From Leptolyngbya sp. NIES-2104 (GTDB lineage: Bacteria > Cyanobacteriota > Cyanobacteriia > Leptolyngbyales > Leptolyngbyaceae), in NCBI RefSeq assembly GCF_001485215.1, contig NZ_BBWW01000001.1, forward strand, positions 2,666,001 through 2,730,000: a DNA stretch of 64,000 bases. Direction: 5' to 3'. Shown here piece after piece: positions 1 to 9,165 of the stretch. Positions within the stretch are counted from its first letter, which is position 1, and each line of letters begins with the position of its first letter. Made by a program: the position numbers and the translations under genes. The notes under the pieces were generated by a model. It had not been told where the DNA came from. It saw only the letters and a program-made list of their open reading frames with translations, and did no database searches.

Positions 1-298
1 CTTACATCCTGTGGTTTTCTGCACAATTTAAATGTTTGCGTATTTTTTTGTAGGCTGATTTCTTGATTTAGATTTGAGTCATTGCTTGATCGAATCTGAG
101 TTGTACACATTCCTTTTTCTTATGTAAGACAAGGCTTCCTAAATAACAAGAATTCAGCGAAAAAATAGGACTTTTTCCACTTAATTAAGTATTAATTCAT
201 ACTGATGACAACAGAAATTGCAGGGCAAGCACGATCGCTCAATTTCAACGCCACAAAAATGAGCTAAGCTAAATTCCGATTCTTCGTTCAAATGTTCT
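1..298. other. AT-rich non-coding leader region
   Basis: No convincing gene lies in this stretch. It is visibly richer in A and T than the neighbouring genes and carries runs such as ttaattaagtattaatt around position 181. It probably contains the promoter of the carboxypeptidase gene that starts at 299, but I cannot fix a -10 or -35 box with confidence. What lies to the left of position 1 is unknown. Confidence 0.5.
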
Positions 299-1627
299 AT
301 GCGCTACTCTGCTTCTGCCCTGTTGGTTAGCTTGCTGCTGATAGCGGGATGTTCTAATCCTGAAACGGCTCAATCTCCGGTTTCTGAAAGCCCCAAACCA
401 GAAGCAGCCCGCAATCTCGTTATTCCTTCTGCACCGCCGTCTGCCCCGCTCGCGATCGCGCCCACGACTCCAGATCCAAACACCACGAAGCTTGTTCAAC
501 CGTATCTCGCTAAACTCGCCGCTCAAGGTTATCCGTCATCGGCTCAAGGTCTCTGGATTCAAACCGGAAATCAGCTTCTCGCAAACCATCAGGGAACGAC
601 ACCCCTTTCTGCTGCATCGCTTACGAAAGTTGCAACTTCTCTAGCGGCACTACAGACTTACGGAGTTGATCATCGATTTCAAACGATCGTGGGAACGAAT
701 GGAACGATTGAAAACGGAGTCGTCAAAGGGGATTTGATTGTTCAAGGGGGCGATGATCCGCTTTTCGTCTGGGAAGAAGCGATCGCACTTGGAAATGCAC
801 TTTCTCAACAAGGAATCAAACAAGTCACAGGCGATTTGATTGTCACAGGTCGCTTCTTCATGAATTTTGAGACCGATTTAGGCAAGACTGGAACACTACT
901 AAAACAAGGCTTGAATGCGAAAACTTGGTCGAGTGAAGTGATCGCACAATATGAAACGCTTCCGGCTGGCACTCCCAAACCACAAATCGCGATCGCAGGT
1001 TCGGTAAAAGTTGCCGCGAATCCTCCAAGCTTTAAGACGATCGCGCGACATCAATCGTTACCGCTGCCTGAACTGCTAAAGAGAATGAACCGTTTTAGTA
1101 ATAATGCAATGGCAGAGATTGTGGCAAGCTCGATCGGGGGCGCGAAAGTCGTTTCTTTCAAAGCTGCACAAGCCGCAGGAGTACCCCAGACCGAAGTAAT
1201 TTTAGTCAATGGTTCGGGGTTAGCAGTGGAAAATCGAATTTCGCCGCGGGCTGTATGCTCGATGTTTTTAGCGATCGATCAATTGCTCAAACCCTCAAAA
1301 ATGACGATCGGGGATATTTTCGCGATCGTCGGCACTGATGAAGGGATTCTCGACGGTCGCAAGCTTCCGACTGGACTCGTGACAAAATCCGGCAGTCTCA
1401 ATGAAGTGAGTGCGTTAGCGGGAGTATTACCCACTAGCAAGAATGGCTTAGTTTGGTTTGTGATTATGAATGGTGGGGGCGCAAATCTAGAAGGATTCCG
1501 CTCAGGACAAGAAGCATTGTTAAATTCGTTTGCGAATCAATGGGGGAGAGTGCCAACGGCTCCGGCAGAACTAGCGGCAAATCGCGATCGAGCGAATCTC
1601 AAATCTGTGATTGAAAAAGCAAATTAA
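299..1627 (+). CDS. D-alanyl-D-alanine carboxypeptidase, PBP4 (S13) type lipoprotein
   Basis: Serine peptidase of the S13 (PBP4/DacB) family, expected to trim or cleave peptidoglycan stem peptides in the periplasm. The N terminus is a lipoprotein signal with a lipobox LIAGC, so Cys18 should be lipidated. The three penicillin-binding motifs are visible: SLTK at residues 107-110 (nucleophile Ser107), SNN at 267-269 and KSG at 363-365 (the KTG-box variant). A Pro-rich linker (about 20-60) separates the lipid anchor from the catalytic domain. At 442 residues it is near the usual family length. Family and motifs are seen directly; the exact reaction (carboxypeptidase or endopeptidase) is inferred. 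Confidence 0.9.
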   Translation: MRYSASALLVSLLLIAGCSNPETAQSPVSESPKPEAARNLVIPSAPPSAPLAIAPTTPDPNTTKLVQPYLAKLAAQGYPSSAQGLWIQTGNQLLANHQGTTPLSAASLTKVATSLAALQTYGVDHRFQTIVGTNGTIENGVVKGDLIVQGGDDPLFVWEEAIALGNALSQQGIKQVTGDLIVTGRFFMNFETDLGKTGTLLKQGLNAKTWSSEVIAQYETLPAGTPKPQIAIAGSVKVAANPPSFKTIARHQSLPLPELLKRMNRFSNNAMAEIVASSIGGAKVVSFKAAQAAGVPQTEVILVNGSGLAVENRISPRAVCSMFLAIDQLLKPSKMTIGDIFAIVGTDEGILDGRKLPTGLVTKSGSLNEVSALAGVLPTSKNGLVWFVIMNGGGANLEGFRSGQEALLNSFANQWGRVPTAPAELAANRDRANLKSVIEKAN

Positions 1628-1695
1628 AATTATCGCTGTGTACGAGCCTGATTCTGATTGATGGAATGATGACTTTACTCAAAGGAACCCGCGCG

Positions 1696-1917
1696 ATGAC
1701 TAATCCACAAGAGATCCTAGTCGAGAAACAGGTGACTTATACGCTTCAAGTGAATGGGCAAGTTTTTGTGATTCAGAATGTTCCCGCTCGTGTCAATGAA
1801 GAAACCGGAGAACAATTCTTTTCGCCCTCAACTGTAGAGCGATTGCAGCAAACTATTCTAACCAAACACGAACCAGATCACTTTACGAAAGTTCCTGTCT
1901 ACAACTATGCAGCCTGA
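1696..1917 (+). CDS. YgiT/MqsA-like small protein without zinc finger
   Basis: A 73-residue protein. Its core, with VNGQVFVIQNVPARV then EETGEQFFSP, resembles the segment of YgiT-type (MqsA-like) antitoxins that follows the zinc finger, but there are no CxxC pairs at all. I chose the ATG at 1696 because the protein-like sequence begins there; an in-frame upstream ATG at 1666 would add ten non-conserved residues. In related operons such a protein is normally encoded beside a short toxin, yet only a short spacer separates it from the carboxypeptidase gene and the next gene is a ferredoxin. An orphan antitoxin or a repurposed domain is the likeliest reading. Confidence 0.6.
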   Translation: MTNPQEILVEKQVTYTLQVNGQVFVIQNVPARVNEETGEQFFSPSTVERLQQTILTKHEPDHFTKVPVYNYAA

Positions 1918-1969
1918 ACTATGACTGCAAAAAGTTCTACAGTGAGTAAAGAAGATTCAAAAAAGTATC

Positions 1970-2338
1970 ATGACTGAGTTTCACACGATTCGTGTCTATC
2001 ATCGTCAAAAAGACAAGTTCTATACGTTCAAAGTACCGAGCGATCGCTATATTCTTCAATGCGGCGAAACTCAAGGGGTTGAACTACCGTTTTCCTGCCG
2101 CAACGGAGCCTGTACGACTTGTGCAGTGCGAGTATTATCTGGAGATTTAGAACAGCCGGAAGCAGTAGGATTGTCGCCGGAATTGAAGCAACAGGGCTAT
2201 GCACTTTTATGTGTGAGCTATGCGCGATCGGATATCGAAGTCGAAACACAAGATGAAGATGAAGTGTACGAACTGCAATTCGGGCGCTTTTTTGGCAAAG
2301 GTCGGGTGAAGCGGGGATTGCCATTAGATGAGGAATAA
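1970..2338 (+). CDS. [2Fe-2S] plant-type ferredoxin
   Basis: A 122-residue soluble electron carrier. The cluster ligands are Cys43, Cys48, Cys51 and Cys81, giving the plant-type pattern C-x4-C-x2-C-x29-C (CRNGACTTC, then LLCVSY). The N terminus is the usual beta-grasp strand pair. It is longer than photosynthetic PetF (about 97 residues) because of an acidic then basic C-terminal tail (EDEVYELQFGRFFGKGRVKR), so it is more likely an alternative ferredoxin than the main photosystem I acceptor. It sits 3 bp before a Uma2-type gene, but a functional link between the two is not evident. Confidence 0.92.
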   Translation: MTEFHTIRVYHRQKDKFYTFKVPSDRYILQCGETQGVELPFSCRNGACTTCAVRVLSGDLEQPEAVGLSPELKQQGYALLCVSYARSDIEVETQDEDEVYELQFGRFFGKGRVKRGLPLDEE

Positions 2339-2341
2339 GCC

Positions 2342-2893
2342 ATGAGTGTGTCGATCGCGAAATGGACACTAGATGAATATCATCAAATGATCGAGGCGGG
2401 CATTTTGGACGATCGCCGCGTGGAACTATTGCGAGGAGAAATTATCGAAATGCCGCCAGAAGGAGAACCTCATGCGTTTGACTCGAACGAAGCGTTCAAA
2501 TATCTGCTGAAAGTTTTGGATGGTTTAGCAGATGTTCGCGCTGATAAACCGATTACGTTACCAAACCAGTCAGAACCGGAACCGGATTTGGCAATTGTTC
2601 AAGATCTCGGACGTGAATATCGGAGCCATCATCCATATCCTGAAAACATTTTTTGGGTGATCGAGTATTCTAATTCCAGCTTGAGCAAAGATCTTGAGAG
2701 TAAGCGCAAAATCTACGCTGAAGTTGGAATTCGTGAATATTGGGTGGTAAACCTCAAAAAGTCAGAATTGATCGTGTTTCGTGATCCGCAGAATGGGGAT
2801 TACAGTTCGGAGACGAAGTTCACGACGGGAACGATCGCGCCTTTTGCATTTCCTGAAACAGAAATTTCAATCGATCGCGTTCTCAACAGTTAG
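2342..2893 (+). CDS. Uma2 family (DUF820) PD-(D/E)XK nuclease-like protein
   Basis: A 183-residue member of the Uma2 (formerly DUF820) family, which is greatly expanded in cyanobacteria and has a restriction-endonuclease fold. Expected landmarks are present: the N-terminal W(T)xDEYHQMIEAGIL helix with RVELLRGEI, then EPEPDLAIV with the central acidic residue, then FWVIEYSNSS and a following Lys, and the terminal EYWVVNL strand. The biological role of the family is unknown; mobility-related nuclease activity is only a suggestion. It begins 3 bp after the ferredoxin stop. A second member of the family lies at 36730. Confidence 0.88.
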   Translation: MSVSIAKWTLDEYHQMIEAGILDDRRVELLRGEIIEMPPEGEPHAFDSNEAFKYLLKVLDGLADVRADKPITLPNQSEPEPDLAIVQDLGREYRSHHPYPENIFWVIEYSNSSLSKDLESKRKIYAEVGIREYWVVNLKKSELIVFRDPQNGDYSSETKFTTGTIAPFAFPETEISIDRVLNS

Positions 2894-2937
2894 AGGATGG
2901 TCTTACAATAGGGCGAACGCTGTGGATTTCAGAACGT

Positions 2938-4719
2938 ATGAAGACATTCCAGGCGATTCGCGGTCTTTTGCCGCTGATCAAGCTATATCCTTGGGCGATT
3001 CCAGCGATCGTGGTTTTAGGCATTTTGTCTTCTCTGTCTGAAGGCTTCGGTATTAGTCTATTCATTCCGCTCCTTCAAAGCGTTCAACAGACCGACGCTT
3101 CGAGTGGAAACTTTTTCCTTGGCTCGATTCATCAGCTTTTCTCTGGAATTCCAGACGAGTCTCGATTTGTATTTATCGCTGGATTTATTTTTGTCTGTAT
3201 TCTACTGAAATCTATATTGACCTACAGTAATACGGTGCTGTTTGCTTGGTTGAATTCTCAGATTAGTCACAGACTACGATCGAACATTTTCAACCAGCTT
3301 CTGAGTGTGAGCTACAGCTATCTAGAGCGCAATGATACCGGAAAGTTTATCAATACACTCGCAACCGAAACTTGGCAAACTAGCCGAGCGCTGAGTATCT
3401 TTGTCAATTTGATTATCGATAGCTGTACGGTTTTAGTGTTTGCTGTGTTTTTGCTGCTGATTTCGTGGCAGTTAACAATTTGGGTGAGTATTGCGATCGT
3501 GCTGATTTCGATCACGATTCAGATTGTGACGCGGCAGGTGAAATCGATCGGTCAAGCGGCAGTGCAGGCGAATCAATCGCTTGCCGATCGTATGTGGGAA
3601 GGATTGGGCGGAATGCGCGTGATTCGGGCATTTGGACGGGAGCGCTATGAGCAACAGCGGTTCGATCGAGCATCAGAACGAGTGCGGCGATCGTTCTTTA
3701 AGCTAGAAATGCTTTCCGGAATTGTCAGTCCTTTATCAGAAACATTGTCCGCAGCATTGCTTTTATTGATTCTGGTCATTGCACTGAGAGCAAATCAAAC
3801 AGCGTTACCAACCTTACTTACGTTTGTGTTTATTCTGTATCGATTGCAGCCGAAGGTGAAGCAAATAGACGCGGCGCGTGTGGCGTTGGCGAGTTTGATG
3901 AGTTCGGTTGCGGAAGTGATGGCACTGCTCGATCGCGCTGATAAACCTTATTTGATCTCCGGGCACATTCCGTTTCAGGGATTAGAGCGGGAGATTTGGT
4001 TTAGAGGAGTTAGCTTTCACTACAATGCTCATGAGCCGTCTGCTGTTCAAAATATTTCGCTGTGCATTCCACAAGGAAAAACGACGGCATTTGTGGGACC
4101 GTCTGGCGCAGGAAAATCGACGCTGATTAGTTTGCTGTGTCGGTTTTTTGATCCCACGATCGGAGAAATCTATATCGATGGTTGTCCGTTGAAACAGCTT
4201 CGGTTGGAGGCGTGGCGCGATCGACTTGCGATCGTTAGCCAAGATATTTATATGTTCAGCACGACGATTCGAGAGAACATCGCTTATGGTCGGCTTGATG
4301 CAACCGATGATGAAATCATCACAGCGGCTCAACTTGCGAATGCAGATGAATTTATTCGACAGTTGCCGTCTGGATATGACACACATATTGGCGATCGAGG
4401 GGTGAGATTGTCGGGGGGTCAACGACAGCGAATCGCCCTGGCACGAGCGATTATTCGCGATCCCGAAATTCTGATTCTCGATGAAGCCACGAATGCACTG
4501 GATAGTATTGCTGAGGATTTGATTCAGGAAGCATTGAAAACGCTGAGTCGAAATCGTACTGTGATTGTGATTGCTCATCGACTTTCGACGATCGAGCAAG
4601 CGGATCAAATTATTGTGCTGAATCAGGGTCAAGTCGTTGAGCAAGGAAATCTACAGCAACTACTAGAACATCGAGGCTTATTTACTCAACTGTATCAACT
4701 GCAAAACCGTCAGAAATGA
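2938..4719 (+). CDS. ABC transporter, fused permease and ATPase (MsbA/HlyB type exporter)
   Basis: A half-transporter of 593 residues with an N-terminal six-helix exporter domain (about residues 20-330) and a C-terminal ATPase. Walker A GPSGAGKST is at 387-395, the Q-loop at SQD about 435, the signature LSGGQ at 491-495 and Walker B ILILDE at 511-516, followed by the switch histidine in IAHRLST. It should act as a homodimer in the cytoplasmic membrane. It starts an apparent operon, with only 3 bp before a glycosyltransferase gene, then a second glycosyltransferase and a methyltransferase. A lipid-linked or glycolipid substrate is the natural inference, not something the sequence proves. Confidence 0.92.
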   Translation: MKTFQAIRGLLPLIKLYPWAIPAIVVLGILSSLSEGFGISLFIPLLQSVQQTDASSGNFFLGSIHQLFSGIPDESRFVFIAGFIFVCILLKSILTYSNTVLFAWLNSQISHRLRSNIFNQLLSVSYSYLERNDTGKFINTLATETWQTSRALSIFVNLIIDSCTVLVFAVFLLLISWQLTIWVSIAIVLISITIQIVTRQVKSIGQAAVQANQSLADRMWEGLGGMRVIRAFGRERYEQQRFDRASERVRRSFFKLEMLSGIVSPLSETLSAALLLLILVIALRANQTALPTLLTFVFILYRLQPKVKQIDAARVALASLMSSVAEVMALLDRADKPYLISGHIPFQGLEREIWFRGVSFHYNAHEPSAVQNISLCIPQGKTTAFVGPSGAGKSTLISLLCRFFDPTIGEIYIDGCPLKQLRLEAWRDRLAIVSQDIYMFSTTIRENIAYGRLDATDDEIITAAQLANADEFIRQLPSGYDTHIGDRGVRLSGGQRQRIALARAIIRDPEILILDEATNALDSIAEDLIQEALKTLSRNRTVIVIAHRLSTIEQADQIIVLNQGQVVEQGNLQQLLEHRGLFTQLYQLQNRQK

Positions 4720-4722
4720 ACA

Positions 4723-5922
4723 ATGCCTTATTCAATTCACGAGATTGAAGTCACTCAACCTTTACCGACCTTAACGCTGTCTGAACGCGATACAGGGGTC
4801 GGCTTGATTGTGCGACGATACGATCGAGCAATCGGTTTTTTGATGCAGCCCTGGGATCAGCCTCAGATTGATGCAGATACGATCGCGTCCTGGATTGCCC
4901 AAAAGCTGAGTGCAAAAATACTTCAAGAAGCAATTCGCGATGAAGGGGAAAGCCTAGAAATTTCTCATCGTCCATCTTTAACCGTAGCAATCTGTACTAA
5001 AGATCGACCGGAGCAATTAGCTCGTTGTTTGAATTCGCTTTTGAAGGTGCAGTCTGATCAGGTTGAGATTGTTGTGATTGATAATGCACCGAGTGACGAT
5101 CGCACTCAGAAGCTAGTTGCAACTCTGCCCACGGTTCGATATGTCCAAGAACCGAAAGCAGGTCTAAACTTTGCTCGAAATCGTGCTTTAGAAGTTGCAA
5201 ACACAGAACTACTGGCGTTTTTGGATGATGATGTTGTGGTCGATCGATTGTGGTTAGACGGATTGATCACCGCTTGGGCAGAAAATCCAGATGCCGCAGC
5301 ATGGACGGGATTAGTTTTACCGTATGAACTGGAGACTGAATCTCAGATTTTATTTGAAAGTCGAGGCGGGTTTGGTCGCGGTTTTGAGAAGATTCGCTAT
5401 GGTCAAATTTTGCCCGGAAATTCGCTGTATCCCTGTGGGGCAGGTATTTTCGGGGCAGGGTGTAATATGGCATTTCGACGGGACATTCTCTTGAAACTGG
5501 ACGGATTCGATGAAGCGTTAGATACAGGTGCGCCGCTTCCGGGGGGTGGTGATTTGGATATTTTCTATCGGATTATTCGATCGAACAATGTTCTTGTTTA
5601 TGAGCCACAGTATTTGGTGTATCACCAACATCGTCGAGAATCTGAAAAATTGCGTCGCCAATATTGGTCTTGGGGGTTGGGATTGATGGCATTTGTCGCC
5701 AAGTCATATCAATCTGATCCTTCACAGCGCAGTCAATTTCAGGGATTGGTGAAATGGTGGTTCCAATATCAAAGTAAGCAATTGATCAAAAGCTGGTTTG
5801 GTCGGCATCCGTTACCCGCAACTATGATTTTGGCGGAAATGTGGGGCGGGATTCGGGGATTGTTGGGCGAATATCCGCGATCGCAGCAGCGCATTGAAGA
5901 GATCCGGAGGCAATCGGTATGA
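4723..5922 (+). CDS. family 2 glycosyltransferase (first of a tandem pair)
   Basis: A GT-A fold glycosyltransferase of 399 residues. The GT2 core begins at SLTVAICTKDRPEQL (about 85), with the nucleotide-sugar motif VVIDNAP near 118 and the metal-binding DDD at 168-170. A downstream GGGDLDIFYRI element supplies the acidic residues expected near the catalytic base. An N-terminal domain of roughly 80 residues precedes the core and is shared in outline with the next gene, so the two are paralogs. The stop overlaps the next start by 4 nt (ATGA), implying translational coupling. The donor sugar and acceptor are unknown. Confidence 0.88.
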   Translation: MPYSIHEIEVTQPLPTLTLSERDTGVGLIVRRYDRAIGFLMQPWDQPQIDADTIASWIAQKLSAKILQEAIRDEGESLEISHRPSLTVAICTKDRPEQLARCLNSLLKVQSDQVEIVVIDNAPSDDRTQKLVATLPTVRYVQEPKAGLNFARNRALEVANTELLAFLDDDVVVDRLWLDGLITAWAENPDAAAWTGLVLPYELETESQILFESRGGFGRGFEKIRYGQILPGNSLYPCGAGIFGAGCNMAFRRDILLKLDGFDEALDTGAPLPGGGDLDIFYRIIRSNNVLVYEPQYLVYHQHRRESEKLRRQYWSWGLGLMAFVAKSYQSDPSQRSQFQGLVKWWFQYQSKQLIKSWFGRHPLPATMILAEMWGGIRGLLGEYPRSQQRIEEIRRQSV

Positions 5923-7211
5923 ATTCGTTTAAGCCCTGGAAAGTTTTGCATCTAGATCTGAGTGATCCGATTCCTGACTTAAACGCGAACGATCACTATC
6001 AGGGGCTGTATCTTGTCATCTTTTGGGCAAACATTCCTTTAGGACATTTAGAGCTTCAAATGGCTCAGTTACCAATGGTTGCTTCTGAGTTGAGAAACTT
6101 AATTTTGCAAGCGATCGCGCCTTCTGTTGGTTCGCATCTACTCAAAACAGGCTTTCAAGGAGAGCTACCGATTGACTCACCTAAAACAATTCCACCAGAT
6201 CTAACGGAGGTCTTAGCGTTAGAGAAACCGTTGGAATTGATGCGATCGCAGACTGTAACGTTACCGACAGAATCTTCAGTTTCGGTGATTGTCTGTACCC
6301 GCGATCGTCCCCATGCTCTGAAAGATTGTTTGCGATCGCTTCAAGCCCTCGATCCGCCACCGTTCGAGGTTTTAGTCATTGATAATGCACCGAGTTCTGA
6401 TGCCACTTATCAGATTGTGGCTCAAATGCCGAACATTCGATATGTGAAAGAACCGCGATCGGGCTTGAGTGCGGCTCGAAATCGAGGGATTCAAGAAAGT
6501 CGCGGCAGCATTCTTGCTTTTACCGATGATGATGTTGCCGTTCATCCTCACTGGACAGCCCGACTGCAACAAGCCTTTTCTGAACCCCGCATCCTGGCAG
6601 TTACCGGATTAGTGTTGCCCACTCAGCTTGAAACCGAATCGCAATTTCTGTTTGAAAAAAGCTTTGGTGGATTCGGTCAGGGATATCGCTCAAAAGAGTT
6701 TGATTCAGCGTTTTTTCAAACGATGCAGGGGCGAGGAGTTCCTGTTTGGAGAATGGGCGCAGGGGCAAATATGGCATTTCGTCGCAGTATATTTGAGAAA
6801 GTCGGGGAATTTGATCAGCGATTGGGCGCAGGTCGATCGGGCTGTAGCGAAGATTCTGAACTGTGGTATCGCATTTTAGCCGAAGGAGGTCACTGTTACT
6901 ATGAACCGAAAGCGGTCGTCTTTCACACGCATCGAACCGATTTAGCGAGTCTCAAATCTCAGATGTATCAGTATATGCGGGGTCATGTGACGGCTTTATT
7001 GATTCAGTTTGAGCACTATCGACATTGGGGCAATCTGCGTCGATTGGGAATTGCATTGCCTCGATACTATTTGAGAAGAACGATCGCGCAACTATTAAAT
7101 CGAAGCCGAATTCCCGCTGAGATTTTAAGCGCCGAAATTCGAGGCTGTTTAGCTGGACTATTGTTTTATTGGCAAAATCGGCAATCTCGAAGCAATACCA
7201 ATCATGAGTAA
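5919..7211 (+). CDS. family 2 glycosyltransferase (second of a tandem pair)
   Basis: A 430-residue paralog of the preceding protein. It has an N-terminal domain of about 115 residues, then the GT2 core: VSVIVCTRDRP near 121, LVIDNAPSS near 152, DDD at 203-205 and GCSEDSELWYRI near 300. Many short strings are shared with the upstream enzyme (RYVxEPxxGLxxARNR; TGLVLPxxLETESQ), consistent with an old tandem duplication. It is probably the second sugar transferase of the same glycan pathway. A methyltransferase gene starts 3 bp downstream. Confidence 0.88.
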   Translation: MNSFKPWKVLHLDLSDPIPDLNANDHYQGLYLVIFWANIPLGHLELQMAQLPMVASELRNLILQAIAPSVGSHLLKTGFQGELPIDSPKTIPPDLTEVLALEKPLELMRSQTVTLPTESSVSVIVCTRDRPHALKDCLRSLQALDPPPFEVLVIDNAPSSDATYQIVAQMPNIRYVKEPRSGLSAARNRGIQESRGSILAFTDDDVAVHPHWTARLQQAFSEPRILAVTGLVLPTQLETESQFLFEKSFGGFGQGYRSKEFDSAFFQTMQGRGVPVWRMGAGANMAFRRSIFEKVGEFDQRLGAGRSGCSEDSELWYRILAEGGHCYYEPKAVVFHTHRTDLASLKSQMYQYMRGHVTALLIQFEHYRHWGNLRRLGIALPRYYLRRTIAQLLNRSRIPAEILSAEIRGCLAGLLFYWQNRQSRSNTNHE

Positions 7212-7214
7212 TCG

Positions 7215-8000
7215 ATGATGTATAAACAAGCGTTACCAGACTTTTTATCTCGAAATCCGTTTCCTCATCCCTTGACTCAAGGTTTCTTCTACCGTGAGAA
7301 AATGCGGGCAATTCATCGCATTGCACCCGATCGAGCTTTTGAAACGATTCTCGAAGTCGGGGGCGGTCAGGGTGGACTCACCGCATTGCTGTATCCGCGA
7401 TCGCAAATTACTAATCTCGATCTCGATCCCCGATACGCTGCTGCGCCTTGCAATCAGCAAGCTCAAGTTCGCTTTATTTGTGGCGATGCGACTGCGCTAC
7501 CGTTTGACGATGAAAGCTTTGATGCGGTCACAATGTTTGATGTGCTCGAACACATCCCGGATCATAAAAGCGCGATCGCTGAAGCGTTCCGAGTCTTGCG
7601 CCCCGATGGATTTCTGCTGGTTAGCACTCCGAATGAGCACTGGCAATTTCCTTACTATGCGCTGATGAAGCCAATTTGTCCGGCTGAATCTGAAGTGATG
7701 GCAGAATGGGGTCATGTTCGACGCGGATATACTTTAGCTGACCTCACCGCGTTAATTGATGTTCCTTGCCAAGGTTCTGCCACGTTTATCAATCCGGTGA
7801 CTGTGGTTGGACATGACATTGCGTTTTCTAAGTTACCAGGACGAGTTCAGCGATCGCTCTGTACGTTACTTAGTCCTATGATTTGGTTGAGCTATGCACT
7901 GCATCGTCCAGAATCAAAAGGCACAGAAACCGCGTCCGCATGGCAAAAATCGTCTGGGTTACTTTTCGGACATTTGCATGATTTGTCGCCATCGCCATAA
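7215..8000 (+). CDS. class I SAM-dependent methyltransferase
   Basis: A 261-residue methyltransferase of the UbiE/Methyltransf_11 type. The SAM-binding glycine-rich motif EVGGGQGG is at residues 47-54, an acidic NLDLD motif II follows, and the post-II motif GDATALPFDDESFDAV leads into FDVLEHI. It lies last in the exporter-glycosyltransferase operon, so methylation of a sugar or lipid carrier is plausible. Its 3' end overlaps the tail of a convergent glycosyltransferase gene by 42 nt. Confidence 0.85.
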   Translation: MMYKQALPDFLSRNPFPHPLTQGFFYREKMRAIHRIAPDRAFETILEVGGGQGGLTALLYPRSQITNLDLDPRYAAAPCNQQAQVRFICGDATALPFDDESFDAVTMFDVLEHIPDHKSAIAEAFRVLRPDGFLLVSTPNEHWQFPYYALMKPICPAESEVMAEWGHVRRGYTLADLTALIDVPCQGSATFINPVTVVGHDIAFSKLPGRVQRSLCTLLSPMIWLSYALHRPESKGTETASAWQKSSGLLFGHLHDLSPSP

Positions 8001-9083
8001 AAGAACGCGATCGTAAGGTCGCCAAATCGCTGGCTGTTGTTGAGTTGTCAGATGATTAATCTCATCGATCGTCATTGTTGATCTCGATCGCTTAAATTGC
8101 TGCACAAAGTTCAGCCAATCTCGTTGGTCTTTCCAAACGAGCAAAGTGAAGGGGCGAGTGATGAAACTCACGATCGCAAACAATACAACCTTGTAGAGTC
8201 CGGGACGCAGAAGCACGACGCGATCGACACTCAAACAGCGAGCAACCCAAACAAACATACTCCGATAATCGCCGCTCACATAGCTTTTCCCGATCAGATA
8301 GTTATAGAAGGTACTTTTTGACCAGCGACAAAGGCGATCGGGAATGTTCGGATTGCGCTGTTGCACCTCGCTCATCATCACTTCATAGGATTTCGCCATC
8401 ACGGGAGCATTCGTTGCCATGCTCCCGACATACTGCCGATATCCGATTAGATATTCAGGCACCACGCGCACAGAATACTGTTCAGCAATACGAATATAAA
8501 TATCCCAATCTTCGCAACCTTGAGCCTCTTGCGCTCTGAGATTGCAGTTATAGCCACCGACGCGATCGATACAACTTCGACGAAACAAGGCAGTGCTAGC
8601 ATTATCTAGAAAATTAAAATACAGCAATCCGTTAAAGACGTGACCTTCAGCAGCAGTGAAATCCTGATCAGCAATGTATCGACCCATAATTTCTCCAGCT
8701 TCGTTCAGATAAACCGACCACGAGTAGACTAATCCAACGGTTTCATCAGCGGCTTCAATGCAGCGAACTTGCTTTTCGAGCTTTTCGGGATACCAGATAT
8801 CATCCGCATCGATCGGGGAAATGTACTCACCGTTTGAGGCTTCAATGGCTAGATTTCGAGCGGCTGCGACTCCTGAATTTGCTTGTCGAATTAACCGAAT
8901 TCGGCGATCGCGCTGAGCATATGATTCTACGATTTCGGCAGTTCGATCACCCGAACCATCATCCACCACAATAATCTCAAAATCCTGATAAGTTTGCTCC
9001 AAAACCGAGTCTAATGTCTGCCCAATAAAGGCTTCTGCGTTGTAAGCCGGAATAATCACCGATACCAGCGAATTGCAAATCAT
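7959..9083 (-). CDS. family 2 glycosyltransferase
   Basis: A 374-residue GT-A fold enzyme with the classic N-terminal GT2 signature VSVIIPAYNAEAFIG, the nucleotide-binding FEIIVVDDGSGDRT and the metal-binding DADD at 92-95. The C-terminal part has a QEAQGCEDWDIYIRI stretch equivalent to the acidic acceptor-site motif. It is not closely related to the two glycosyltransferases on the other strand and lacks their N-terminal domain. Its 3' end overlaps the end of the methyltransferase gene tail to tail. It is probably part of the same surface-glycan locus; the specificity is unknown. Confidence 0.86.
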   Translation of the reverse strand: MICNSLVSVIIPAYNAEAFIGQTLDSVLEQTYQDFEIIVVDDGSGDRTAEIVESYAQRDRRIRLIRQANSGVAAARNLAIEASNGEYISPIDADDIWYPEKLEKQVRCIEAADETVGLVYSWSVYLNEAGEIMGRYIADQDFTAAEGHVFNGLLYFNFLDNASTALFRRSCIDRVGGYNCNLRAQEAQGCEDWDIYIRIAEQYSVRVVPEYLIGYRQYVGSMATNAPVMAKSYEVMMSEVQQRNPNIPDRLCRWSKSTFYNYLIGKSYVSGDYRSMFVWVARCLSVDRVVLLRPGLYKVVLFAIVSFITRPFTLLVWKDQRDWLNFVQQFKRSRSTMTIDEINHLTTQQQPAIWRPYDRVLLWRWRQIMQMSEK

Positions 9084-9165
9084 GAGTATGTTTCACACGA
9101 ATTCAGCTTGATCAAAACCTACTTTCGCGAGAGTCAAATCTATCTAAGGATGAAGCATTGATGAG

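Noticed and set aside
3982-4644. 220-codon open frame on the minus strand inside the ABC exporter gene
   Set aside because: It is antisense to the conserved ATPase domain and its product is rich in Ser, Asn and Arg with no recognisable motif.
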